DNA of 64,000 nt from Spirochaetales bacterium (lineage in GTDB: Bacteria > Spirochaetota > Spirochaetia > Treponematales > Treponemataceae), in contig QKEL01000009.1 of the NCBI GenBank assembly GCA_003252395.1, positions 779,580-843,579 on the forward strand, in the 5' to 3' direction. The position numbers were made by a program, and so were the translations under genes. Below, piece after piece: positions 41,576 through 49,838 of this stretch. The stretch's first letter is position 1, and each line of letters opens with the position of its first letter. Under the pieces are notes generated by a model. That model made no database searches. It was not told the origin of the DNA and saw only the letters and a program-made list of their open reading frames with translations.

Positions 41576-44013
41576 TCGATATCCTCCAGGGTACCGTTCA
41601 TTTTCGCGTATACCTCGAAGGTGTCCCCGAGGGAAAAGGTTCGGCTCAGCCATAGGCACGCGCGCCACCGGAAACCGTTTCGGCGGGCCTTCGCCATAAA
41701 CGGGAAACGCTCCGGATGATGCCCCGTGGAAACCAGCGAGAGCAGCTCGAAGCCTTTTGATGCAAGCTGCTTTTTTACCCGGTACGGATTCCAGACCGTC
41801 CAATGGTCAAGGGGGCTCTTTCGCCAGAATTCCGCCCGGTTGAAAAGCCCCGAAACGCCGCGTTCCGACGGGGTCGAAAACGCCAGTATTCCGCCGGGTA
41901 CGAGGAGTTTTCGAATCCGGGAGAAAACGGCTTCAAGGTCCTGAAAATGCTCGATTACGTACCAAAGCGTGACCGCGGAAAACCGTTCGCGGTCGAGCGT
42001 CTGGTCCGGGTCGGGGGCGGGAAAGGCCGAGACCACCGCCGGGATTCCGAGCGTGCCCTGCACGTATTCCACCGCCTCGGGGGAAATATCGGTACCCGTC
42101 GGTATCCATTGGGATTCCCGCGCTGCCTCGAGGAAGGGACCGTACGCGCAACCCACGTCGAGGACCGTTTTGCGAACCTCGGCCTGGGGCGAAAAGATTC
42201 GGTCAAATTCCTTCGCGATTCTCGTTATCCGGCTCGCGCCCAGCGCCTTGATCGAATCGAAATCCTCAAGGTAGGTCTTTCCGTATTGGCTTCGGTATTC
42301 CTCGAAAAAATAGGAATGGGTATACGCGCTGGTTTTACGCCCGAGAAAGGACGTATGGGCCATGCCGCAGGAAGGGCACCGCGAGATAGTCCGTTCCTTG
42401 TGCCGCGCGATTATTCGCCGGCTTTCCCGCTCCCCGCAGAAGGGGCACCCCTCGGCGCCCCCCTCGCACAATGCGGCGATCTCGCTTGCCAGGTCCAGGG
42501 ATTCGGACGCGCGGTCTAGGCCCTGCGGGGGATTTCTCAGGGCGCCCAACCGTTTGACCACTTGGGCCGCGGTAAGTTTTCCGGGCGCCATGGCGGCGAA
42601 ACCGTAGCGTACCGCCAATCGGTAGTGGTAACGGGTGGGAGAAAACAAAAGCACGCGACAGCCCGCGGCCAGCGCCTCAAAGGCGGTAAAGCCATAATGG
42701 GTGACCACCAAATCGTAATGGCAGAGCCGCTCGCGAAGCAGGGGAACCAAACCCGAAACGGTATACCCGTCGGCGGAGAGGATAATTCCCTGCGCCTCGG
42801 GATCTATGACCGTTACTTCGTAATCGAGGAGGGCGAATATTTTCCCCGCCGGATGGGCGAGTCGCGCCGCGTTTTCGCCGCCAGCGACCACGAGGACAGA
42901 GCGAATCGATTCGGGCTCCGCCTCTTTGCGGTGAGAAGGGAGGGGAATAAACCGCGGCTCGATCAGATTCGGCTTCTTTTTCCTCGAATCGAGGGACGGA
43001 ATGATGTCTAAGAGGTAATCCGCGGAGAGTCGCCCCGCGCCTCCCTCGTCAAGGGCCACGACCGGCGCGATAGAACGAAGGCGCGCCATGGCGACGGAAT
43101 CGGTTTGAAAATGATCCAATACCACCCGATGCGCCTTTTCGGGCAAACTTTGAACGATCGCGTGCTGCAGATGACCGGGAATCCGCGACGCCGCCTCGTC
43201 GGAAGCGCCCACATACAAGAGGGTTAACCAGTCTCGGCGCATCCGCTCCATGAGTTCCACGGTACGCACCACATGACCCGTGCCGGTTCCGGGCTCGGTG
43301 GCCGGCACGAAGAGAATGGGCCGCGAAACGTACTTCCAAGCCGAAACGACCGACTCGGCGCCGTAGGGAAAGGGCGTCTCGCGCTCGGTCAGATAGGCGA
43401 GCATATGGCTTGCCCGCTCAAAGTCCTCACGGGTATCGATGGTGGTCCTCACGCCGGGATAATACCAGGGTTCGGGGGCGGTTTCGTACATACAGCGAAA
43501 CCGGTCGCGGTGGCGGTACAGGGCCGGACCGACGTGTTCGTGATCGAAGGATGAATCGGTCAAGGCCGCGGCTAGCAGTATGCTCTTCCCGTTCATTATT
43601 TCGACGCCGCTCCCGTGGGGAAGGCCAGACCAGGTAAAATAGTCCGGGGGGTTCCCGGATTCCTGCAGTTCACGGTACCGCGCCAGGCTAGCCTCGGCGG
43701 CGTCGGCAAAGAGAAAGGGATTGTCGCCCGTCGCGCGGATAATAACGTCGGCGCCGGTTTTGCGGATTACCAGGCAAAAACGCTCCAAAACGTCTTCCGC
43801 GGGACCGGCCACGCACAGAAAGCCCGCCTCGGCGGCCAAAGGCTCGAAATGGGGGTACGAGGCCTCATCGCAGGCCAAAACGCGCACGTCGGCGGCGACG
43901 TGCGAGAGGGTTTCCATTACCCGCGACAGTACGGGTTTCCCGTTCAGCTCGAGCAGGGCCTTACGGGGCAGTCGGGTGGAATTCAATCTCGCCTGAAGGA
44001 CGATCGCGGTCAT
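41572..44013 (-). CDS. SpsF/PseG/methyltransferase three-domain fusion
   Basis: 813 residues in three parts. 1-225 is a SpsF-type cytidylyltransferase/glycosyltransferase-A domain (VLQARLNSTRLPRKALLEL, then ATGDNPFLF). 230-505 is PseG-like (FVPATEPGTGTGHVVRTVEL at about 236-255, LDHFQTDSVAM, VVAGGENAARLAHPAG and VVTHYGFTAFEALAAG), the sugar-nucleotide hydrolase of pseudaminic acid synthesis. 515-813 has a zinc-ribbon (CPFC, CPSC at 523-549) and a class I SAM methyltransferase (TVLDVGCAYGPFLEAA). I chose ATG 44013 with GGGAGC upstream and ATGA overlap. Together this suggests making and methylating a CMP-activated nonulosonic-type sugar. Confidence 0.85.
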   Translation of the reverse strand: MTAIVLQARLNSTRLPRKALLELNGKPVLSRVMETLSHVAADVRVLACDEASYPHFEPLAAEAGFLCVAGPAEDVLERFCLVIRKTGADVIIRATGDNPFLFADAAEASLARYRELQESGNPPDYFTWSGLPHGSGVEIMNGKSILLAAALTDSSFDHEHVGPALYRHRDRFRCMYETAPEPWYYPGVRTTIDTREDFERASHMLAYLTERETPFPYGAESVVSAWKYVSRPILFVPATEPGTGTGHVVRTVELMERMRRDWLTLLYVGASDEAASRIPGHLQHAIVQSLPEKAHRVVLDHFQTDSVAMARLRSIAPVVALDEGGAGRLSADYLLDIIPSLDSRKKKPNLIEPRFIPLPSHRKEAEPESIRSVLVVAGGENAARLAHPAGKIFALLDYEVTVIDPEAQGIILSADGYTVSGLVPLLRERLCHYDLVVTHYGFTAFEALAAGCRVLLFSPTRYHYRLAVRYGFAAMAPGKLTAAQVVKRLGALRNPPQGLDRASESLDLASEIAALCEGGAEGCPFCGERESRRIIARHKERTISRCPSCGMAHTSFLGRKTSAYTHSYFFEEYRSQYGKTYLEDFDSIKALGASRITRIAKEFDRIFSPQAEVRKTVLDVGCAYGPFLEAARESQWIPTGTDISPEAVEYVQGTLGIPAVVSAFPAPDPDQTLDRERFSAVTLWYVIEHFQDLEAVFSRIRKLLVPGGILAFSTPSERGVSGLFNRAEFWRKSPLDHWTVWNPYRVKKQLASKGFELLSLVSTGHHPERFPFMAKARRNGFRWRACLWLSRTFSLGDTFEVYAKMNGTLEDIE

Positions 44014-44969
44014 GTAAGCTCCCACGCGGAAATGATCCGTCGGGCATCGGCCTCGAAGCGGGTTCGGTTATCTTCGATCCAGCGGGAAATCCGCGAAAAG
44101 AGGGCGAAGGCCTCGAAGAAATTCATGCCGCCCTTGGCAAGCAGGGTCAGGAAGGCGCGTCTGGGCAGGGAGATTCCCTTTTTGCCGAAAACGGGGGCAA
44201 GGTTTTTCAGATAAAAGGTGATGTATGACGAATCGGGGGTAACGTCTTCCCGGGGAATCTCGCCTTCATAGGTCAAACGCATTGAAGTGGATATGGCAAG
44301 CCTTTCCCCCCACAGGTAGGCGCGAAAGCCGAAGTCGAGATTTTGCCAGTACGGATTGACGATCGCGGGATCGAAACCGCCGAGTGATATAAAGCGCTGC
44401 CGGTCATAAACCCCGGAATAATCGAAGGCGTATACGGTAAGCGCCTGGTCGCGGGCGCCGGGGATGGGCTCAACGGATAGGCTCCTGCCCGAGAAGGCGG
44501 GGACCATGCAAACGGGAACGGATTCGAGCCGTTGCCCGGTCAGACTCGGAACCGTACAGAGAACGGGGTCTTCCGCGAGCTTCTCGAGCACGCGGGGATT
44601 CAGCCCGGTTTGGGGGAGACGTTGGTCGTTCCAGAGTACGAGAACGTGGGGGGATTGGGTTTCCGCCATGGCCGTGTTGATCAATTCGCCCACGGTCACC
44701 TTCTCCCGGGGAACGAGGAATTTTACCCGGGGAAAGCGGGCGGAAAGGCTTTCCACATCGTACGTCTCCGTGGACATTTCCACCGAAATGAGCGAGACGA
44801 TTCCGGCGCTCTCCAAATTCTGGAATACCGCGGAACGGTAGAAACGCCCGCCGCGGTTGAGCAGTATCACGGTTAAAGCGTCGATAGGTTCGTCGGCCTT
44901 ACGGACCGTTCCGCCTATGACGGTATGGGGAACCCTTCTCTCGTTAAAAGTTGTAGGTATAGTATTCAT
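44010..44969 (-). CDS. GT2-like glycosyltransferase, divergent
   Basis: 319 residues with a nucleotide-sugar-transferase-like fold (DALTVILLNRGGRFYRSAVF as strand 1, then HVLVLWNDQRLPQT at the place of a DxD). YDRQRFISLGGFDPAIVNPYW looks like the acceptor-side FDE-like segment of GT2 enzymes, although the strict DxD is not obvious. The C-terminus is helical (RRAFLTLLAKGGMNFFEAFALFSRIS). I chose ATG 44969, inside the end of the radical SAM gene (26-bp overlap). It probably adds a sugar in the pathway below, but the call is weaker than for its neighbours. Confidence 0.6.
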   Translation of the reverse strand: MNTIPTTFNERRVPHTVIGGTVRKADEPIDALTVILLNRGGRFYRSAVFQNLESAGIVSLISVEMSTETYDVESLSARFPRVKFLVPREKVTVGELINTAMAETQSPHVLVLWNDQRLPQTGLNPRVLEKLAEDPVLCTVPSLTGQRLESVPVCMVPAFSGRSLSVEPIPGARDQALTVYAFDYSGVYDRQRFISLGGFDPAIVNPYWQNLDFGFRAYLWGERLAISTSMRLTYEGEIPREDVTPDSSYITFYLKNLAPVFGKKGISLPRRAFLTLLAKGGMNFFEAFALFSRISRWIEDNRTRFEADARRIISAWELT

Positions 44970-46530
44970 CGCACGCACTGCACAGTCCTTCGTAATCGCC
45001 GGAGCATTGGCGCCCATACCTCGGCCGGAGCCGATCGCGGATCGCGGCAAGGGAGTCGGTAAACGCGTTGCCTACCCGATTGAGGGCATATAGATCCTCT
45101 TTGCACAAAGGAACCGTACCGTCCATGAGTATACTCATATCGCGTTTCAAATGCCAGCAGGGATGCCGGACGAGGGGCGAAAGATCGGCAACCCGACGCT
45201 CCTGTATGCTGCCGCAAAAATGATCGTGTTTCTGAACGATCACCCGACCGAGCTTCCCGTTCCAATGGCGATAAAACGGTTCCAGCTCTTCCTCGTTGTC
45301 CTTCATTCGGACCGTTTGCGGCCATACATGACCCGCGAACAGCGATTCCGCCCGGGAGATAAAGCCCTGGGCTTCATTGAATAATCGTTCGGCAACACCG
45401 GTCTCTTGCATGCCGCCCAAACCCTTGAGCCTCGAATAGCAGGCGGCTGAAACCGAATCCAACGATACTATCCATTCTACGGGACTCCTATCGCCGATGC
45501 GGGGCGATGCGGAACGCACCGCTTCGGCGATGCCGCTCAGCGTCTCGTCGGTCCAGCCGATACCCGTGGTCTCGACCAGAACGGTAAGCCCCGGATGGCG
45601 CAACGCCGCGCGAAAAAGCGCGGGAACATCGGGATGGAACGAGACCTCTCCTTGCAGGGAGAGGGATACCACCGCATCCTCGGAGTATTCCGCGATTCGA
45701 TCCATTACGTAGGCAAAGCGGTCGACGGGCATAAAATCCTGTCGCGCGGTGGCCGAAACTCCCGGCGATAGGCCCTCACCTGAGCGGCAAAACGCGGGAT
45801 AGGGGCAATAGGGGCATTCAAAGGGGCATTTTCCCGCTACCTGAAGGGCATAAAAGGCGGGCAATCCATAGAGGGCGTCTGACCGCTCGGTCAGCAGGGC
45901 CGCGCAGTTCTCGGCGGTAATACCGTAAAACGCCGCGGTCCGCTCGTAATTTCGCTTGGAATCGCAGGCTAAGACCAGGCGAAGCTGACGATGGTCGACG
46001 GGAGAAATCTCCGTTTCGATATCGAAGGAATTAATGTCTTTTTTTATCGTTTCGAAAAGGAAATCGCGGGTCATCGCCTCTTTATCGTCGGAGGCAAGGC
46101 GTTCCAGGACGGGGACGAGGCCCGAGGCGAGTATTTGGGGCGCCAACCCGAGGGGATAGCCGTCCGCAAAACTGTATTCAGCCGCGTAACGGATATGATG
46201 CTCGGCGATCTTCGAAGCAAAGGCGGTATCGAGATACGGCTCGTCTCCGTGGACGAGGTAGAGATGATCAAAACCCTTGGCCAATAGGGTCAGGGCGGCA
46301 AAAAAGGCGCGGGGAGTCCACGTATCGGCGCGCACGGTTTCAATACCGGCGGGAAGGCCGGAGGAACCCGAAAACGACTCGGTCGAATCGGCGAAGATCA
46401 CGGTTTTTACCGTTCCGGGAAAACTCGATGCCGCGCTGACGGCCCGGTGCAGCGCGGAGGGGCCCCCCTGGAGGGGCTTTAGGGCGTATGGACTGATATT
46501 TCCCGCATAAACGACGGCTAAGGCTTTCAT
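44944..46530 (-). CDS. Radical SAM/SPASM protein with N-terminal nucleotidyltransferase-like domain
   Basis: 528 residues. 1-200 resembles a GT-A/cytidylyltransferase fold (VVYAGNISPYALKPLQGG, LYLVHGDEPYLDTAFASKI). From about 225 there is a radical SAM domain with CPFECPYCPYPAFC, whose cysteines at 235, 239 and 242 form the CxxxCxxC motif. The C-terminal SPASM region carries extra cysteines (HPCWHLKRD, VPLCKEDL, QCSGDYEGLCSACDEYY). It matches the spirochaete-type SPASM family I know by name. It is the first gene of the minus-strand cassette and has a palindrome touching its ATG. Its substrate is unknown. Confidence 0.8.
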   Translation of the reverse strand: MKALAVVYAGNISPYALKPLQGGPSALHRAVSAASSFPGTVKTVIFADSTESFSGSSGLPAGIETVRADTWTPRAFFAALTLLAKGFDHLYLVHGDEPYLDTAFASKIAEHHIRYAAEYSFADGYPLGLAPQILASGLVPVLERLASDDKEAMTRDFLFETIKKDINSFDIETEISPVDHRQLRLVLACDSKRNYERTAAFYGITAENCAALLTERSDALYGLPAFYALQVAGKCPFECPYCPYPAFCRSGEGLSPGVSATARQDFMPVDRFAYVMDRIAEYSEDAVVSLSLQGEVSFHPDVPALFRAALRHPGLTVLVETTGIGWTDETLSGIAEAVRSASPRIGDRSPVEWIVSLDSVSAACYSRLKGLGGMQETGVAERLFNEAQGFISRAESLFAGHVWPQTVRMKDNEEELEPFYRHWNGKLGRVIVQKHDHFCGSIQERRVADLSPLVRHPCWHLKRDMSILMDGTVPLCKEDLYALNRVGNAFTDSLAAIRDRLRPRYGRQCSGDYEGLCSACDEYYTYNF

Positions 46531-46542
46531 ATTGTATACAAT
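46531..46542. promoter_or_regulatory. ATTGTATACAAT palindrome at a divergent start
   Basis: A perfect 12-bp palindrome lies directly before the ATG of the radical SAM gene (minus strand) and 57 bp before xseA. It could be a -10 box on either strand (TATTGT on the minus, TATACA on the plus) or an operator. No strong -35 is seen. Confidence 0.45.
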
Positions 46543-46599
46543 ATCGGCATTGACCGATTCCGCTTGAGGAAAGTCGCCTGACATGATAGCCTTCGAAGG

Positions 46600-47811
46600 A
46601 TGGCACCAACGCTCCCGACCCTTACGGTTTCAGACATTACCTCAATGATCAAGGAGCTTCTCGAGGGAAGCTTTCCTTCGGTTACCGTTGAGGGAGAAAT
46701 TTCTAATTATAGGCCTTCCAGTACCGGTCATATCTATTTCACCCTCAAGGATGCAACGAGCGCGATATCAGCCGTCATGTTCAAGGGGAAAAGCAGGTAC
46801 CTCGCTTTTACGCCCAAAGACGGCGCGTTGGTCCGCGTAACCGGCAGCGTATCGGTATACGCGGCCCGCGGCTCCTATCAGATAATCGTCGACGCCATGG
46901 AAATGGCCGGCGCGGGGGATATCCTCAAGATTCTGGAAGACCGAAAGCGACGGCTCGCCGACGAAGGCCTTTTTGACCAGAACCGAAAACGCCCCCTCCC
47001 CTTTTTCCCGGAAAAGATCGCCGTCATTACGAGTCCCACCGGGGCCGCCGTCCGCGATATCCTGCAAATCGTCGGTCGCCGCAATCCCTGCGTGAGCGTT
47101 ACGGTCCTTCCCGCCCCGGTGCAAGGGCCGGACGCGGCCGAAACGCTCGTCCGGCAAATCGAAACGGCGAATCGGTGGAACCTCGCCGACGTAATCATAA
47201 TCGGTCGGGGCGGGGGATCGCTCGAAGATCTGTTGCCGTTTTCCGAAGAATCGGTAGTCCGCGCCGTAGCGGAATCAAAAATCCCGGTTGTCAGCGCGGT
47301 CGGGCACGAAATAGATTGGGCCCTCACCGATTACGCCGCGGACGCCCGCGCCCCTACCCCCTCGGCCGCCGCGGAACTGGTCACCCCCGTCAAGGATGAC
47401 CTCGAATCCGCGATAACCGCGGCCGAGAACGTTCTGCGTTCCGCGATGGAGTCAAAGCTGGAACGGGTCAGGCTCATCCTATCGCGCTTTACCCCCGAAT
47501 CCCTCGAGCTTTTATTCCGGCGCATAGAACAGCCCCGCCTGCTCCGCTTTGACGACGCAAAGGAAAATTTGCTCGCACTCATGCGCGAGCGGGTTACGGA
47601 CGCGAAACACCGGCTCGCGTTGCAGGTAAGCGCACTCGAAAACGGCAATCCCCGGACGATACTGGCCCGGGGATATTCTATGGTCAGAACCGCCGACGGC
47701 GCGATTCTTCGGGACGCCGCCGAGGCCCCGGCGGGAACCGTATTGGAAATTACGCCCGCCCGGGGGCGGCTAACCGCCCGGGTACAGGAGACTAACAGTG
47801 AAAAACTTTGA
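46600..47811 (+). CDS. xseA: Exonuclease VII large subunit
   Basis: 403 residues, the normal size. The OB-fold N-terminus is TVEGEISNYRPSSTGHIYFTLKD, the catalytic region has VITSPTGAAVRDILQIVGRR and VIIIGRGGGSLEDLLPFSEE, and VVSAVGHEIDWALTDYAADARAPTPSAAAE matches the XseA core. ATG 46600 is almost touched by GAAGG, which is close for a ribosome site. It starts the xseA-xseB-mutL operon, whose members all act in DNA repair. Confidence 0.95.
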   Translation: MAPTLPTLTVSDITSMIKELLEGSFPSVTVEGEISNYRPSSTGHIYFTLKDATSAISAVMFKGKSRYLAFTPKDGALVRVTGSVSVYAARGSYQIIVDAMEMAGAGDILKILEDRKRRLADEGLFDQNRKRPLPFFPEKIAVITSPTGAAVRDILQIVGRRNPCVSVTVLPAPVQGPDAAETLVRQIETANRWNLADVIIIGRGGGSLEDLLPFSEESVVRAVAESKIPVVSAVGHEIDWALTDYAADARAPTPSAAAELVTPVKDDLESAITAAENVLRSAMESKLERVRLILSRFTPESLELLFRRIEQPRLLRFDDAKENLLALMRERVTDAKHRLALQVSALENGNPRTILARGYSMVRTADGAILRDAAEAPAGTVLEITPARGRLTARVQETNSEKL

Positions 47812-48037
47812 TGAGCGGCTGGAGCGGCTGGAGGAATTGAGCGATCGGATACGGGCTACAGATATCGGGCTCGAGGACGCGCTCGCCTGCTTTGAGGAAG
47901 GCATTAAGCTCGCGAAGAACCTTGAAAAGGATTTGGATAAAATAGAAGGAAAAATCCAAATTCTCATGAATCAACCCGTCGGGAACGACGAGAAACCGGA
48001 ATTGGATTTATTCTCAAGCCAGGATATCGATGGCTGA
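47798..48037 (+). CDS. xseB: Exonuclease VII small subunit
   Basis: 79 residues, helical: FDERLERLEELSDRIRATDIGLEDALACFEEGIKLAKNLEKDLDKIEGKIQIL is the two-helix XseB pattern (shown as parts LERLEELSDRI and LEDALACFEEG). The GTG start has AGGAG 7 nt before it and lies within xseA (14-bp overlap). It overlaps mutL by 8 bp. It forms the coiled-coil arms around XseA. Confidence 0.92.
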   Translation: MKNFDERLERLEELSDRIRATDIGLEDALACFEEGIKLAKNLEKDLDKIEGKIQILMNQPVGNDEKPELDLFSSQDIDG

Positions 48038-49835
48038 AACCGCGCGCGACGGGGGTTTCTATCGGCCCGTACGGGAACTCGATCCGGAAGTGGCGCGTAA
48101 AATCGCGGCGGGCGAGGTAATAGACCGGCCGGCGGCGGTCATCCGGGAATTGCTCGATAACGCGATCGATTCGGGTGCCTCGCGAATCGCGGTGGATATC
48201 ACCGGCGGGGGAATCGAGTCCATTCGGGTGAGCGATAACGGCTGCGGCATGACGGCCGAAGACCTCATACTGTGCGCCCACACCCATACCACGAGCAAAA
48301 TAGCCCGGGAAGATGACCTGCTCGCCCTTACTACCCTCGGTTTTCGGGGCGAGGCCCTCTCCTCAATAAATGCCGTTTCCCGGTTGGATATAACCACGAC
48401 AAGGAACGGAAGGGAAGCATGGAGACTGGTCGACGGGCGAATCGAGCCAAGCAGGCGAGACAGCGGAACCGCGGTGAGTATATCCGGATTATTCGAAAAC
48501 TTTCCCGCCCGGCGTCAATTCCTGAAACGTCCGGCTTCGGAATCGGCCCTGTGCCGGCAAACGTTCATCGAAAAGGCCCTCGCCTGGCCGGGAATCGATT
48601 TCCGGCTCACCGTTGAGGGCAAAACAAGGGATATTCTTCCCCCCGAGGAAACCTACCGCCACCGTTGGCTCGCCGCCATGGCCCCCAAGGAACCCGATAC
48701 GCTCTTTCACGAAATTACCGGAACCGGAAACGGGTTCAGCTTTTCCCTCGTCGTGGGCGGCCCGGACGTAATCCGCTCAGACCGCAGGGACCTGATGATT
48801 TTCGTAAACGGACGCAGGATACAGGAGTTCGGCTTGCTGCAGGCGATCGAATACGGTACCGAAGGGCATTTCCCCAACGGTACGCATCCCGCCGGCGCCT
48901 TGTTCGTCACCCTCGATCCCGCGCTCGTGGATTTCAATATCCATCCCGCGAAGCGCGAGGCCCGGTTCCGCGACGCGGGCGCCATCCATCACGGCGTAAG
49001 CCAAACCGTCAGGGATTTCTTCAGGCGATACACCATAGCCTTGGTTGAACGGACCGGGGCCGTCACCGATGGCCAAAGAGCGTTTTCGCTCGATTCCCTT
49101 CCCCCCGCGGGTTTCGTGCCGAATCCTTCCACCGACGGGTACCGCTCCCCGAGCGGCTTCGCTCCGGTCGGCGGCCTGTCGGGAACCCCGCGCGCAAATA
49201 CCGAAAGCAGGCGGTTCGGCGACCTCGCGGCGTTTACCGCTTCCGATTCCGCGTACTCCCATTGGCCGGAAAAAGCGGTATCGGATACGCCCCTGCCCTT
49301 CCGTTACCTCGGTCAGGCCTTGGGGACTTTCATTCTCGTGGAAAAGGACGATGCGGTCATCGCGATCGATCAGCACGCGGCCCACGAAAGAATCCTCTAT
49401 GACGAACTATTGGCCACCTCGGGCCAATCCCAGGAATTGCTGATTCCCTATACGGTTTTCGCCTCTGACCAGGAAAACGACCGCAGCATAGACGAAAGGC
49501 GCGAGGAATTGCGCGCGGCGGGATTTACCCTCGAGCGGTCCGGCGAGGGATTCTGGGAAGTCACGTCCGTGCCCCTCAGGTGGACCGGCACGGAAGCCGA
49601 CGTGCGCTCGGTGCTTTCCGAAACGAGTTTGCCCGCGCAGTCTCTTATTTCCAAGCTCTACGCCGGCGCGGCCTGCAAGGCGGCCTGTAAAGACGGGGAT
49701 ATCCTCGACCCGCTCTCGGCGCGCAACCTGGCCGCCAAGGCCCTCGCCCTCAAAGAACCGCGCTGTCCCCACGGGAGGCCCGTCTGGACCCGGATCGATC
49801 GCGCCGAGCTTTTCGCCCGGGTACAGCGGACCTGA
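48030..49835 (+). CDS. mutL: DNA mismatch repair protein MutL
   Basis: 601 residues. The ATPase domain has KIAAGEVIDRPAAVIRELLDN, VSDNGCGMTAEDL and TLGFRGEALSSI. The C-terminal domain has the metal-binding endonuclease site IDQHAAHERILYDELL (DQHAxHE-x4-E), AACKAACKDGD and CPHGRP, so this MutL can nick DNA, unlike E. coli MutL. MutS was not seen in the window. The ATG overlaps xseB by 8 bp. Confidence 0.95.
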   Translation: MAETARDGGFYRPVRELDPEVARKIAAGEVIDRPAAVIRELLDNAIDSGASRIAVDITGGGIESIRVSDNGCGMTAEDLILCAHTHTTSKIAREDDLLALTTLGFRGEALSSINAVSRLDITTTRNGREAWRLVDGRIEPSRRDSGTAVSISGLFENFPARRQFLKRPASESALCRQTFIEKALAWPGIDFRLTVEGKTRDILPPEETYRHRWLAAMAPKEPDTLFHEITGTGNGFSFSLVVGGPDVIRSDRRDLMIFVNGRRIQEFGLLQAIEYGTEGHFPNGTHPAGALFVTLDPALVDFNIHPAKREARFRDAGAIHHGVSQTVRDFFRRYTIALVERTGAVTDGQRAFSLDSLPPAGFVPNPSTDGYRSPSGFAPVGGLSGTPRANTESRRFGDLAAFTASDSAYSHWPEKAVSDTPLPFRYLGQALGTFILVEKDDAVIAIDQHAAHERILYDELLATSGQSQELLIPYTVFASDQENDRSIDERREELRAAGFTLERSGEGFWEVTSVPLRWTGTEADVRSVLSETSLPAQSLISKLYAGAACKAACKDGDILDPLSARNLAAKALALKEPRCPHGRPVWTRIDRAELFARVQRT

Positions 49836-49838
49836 GGG

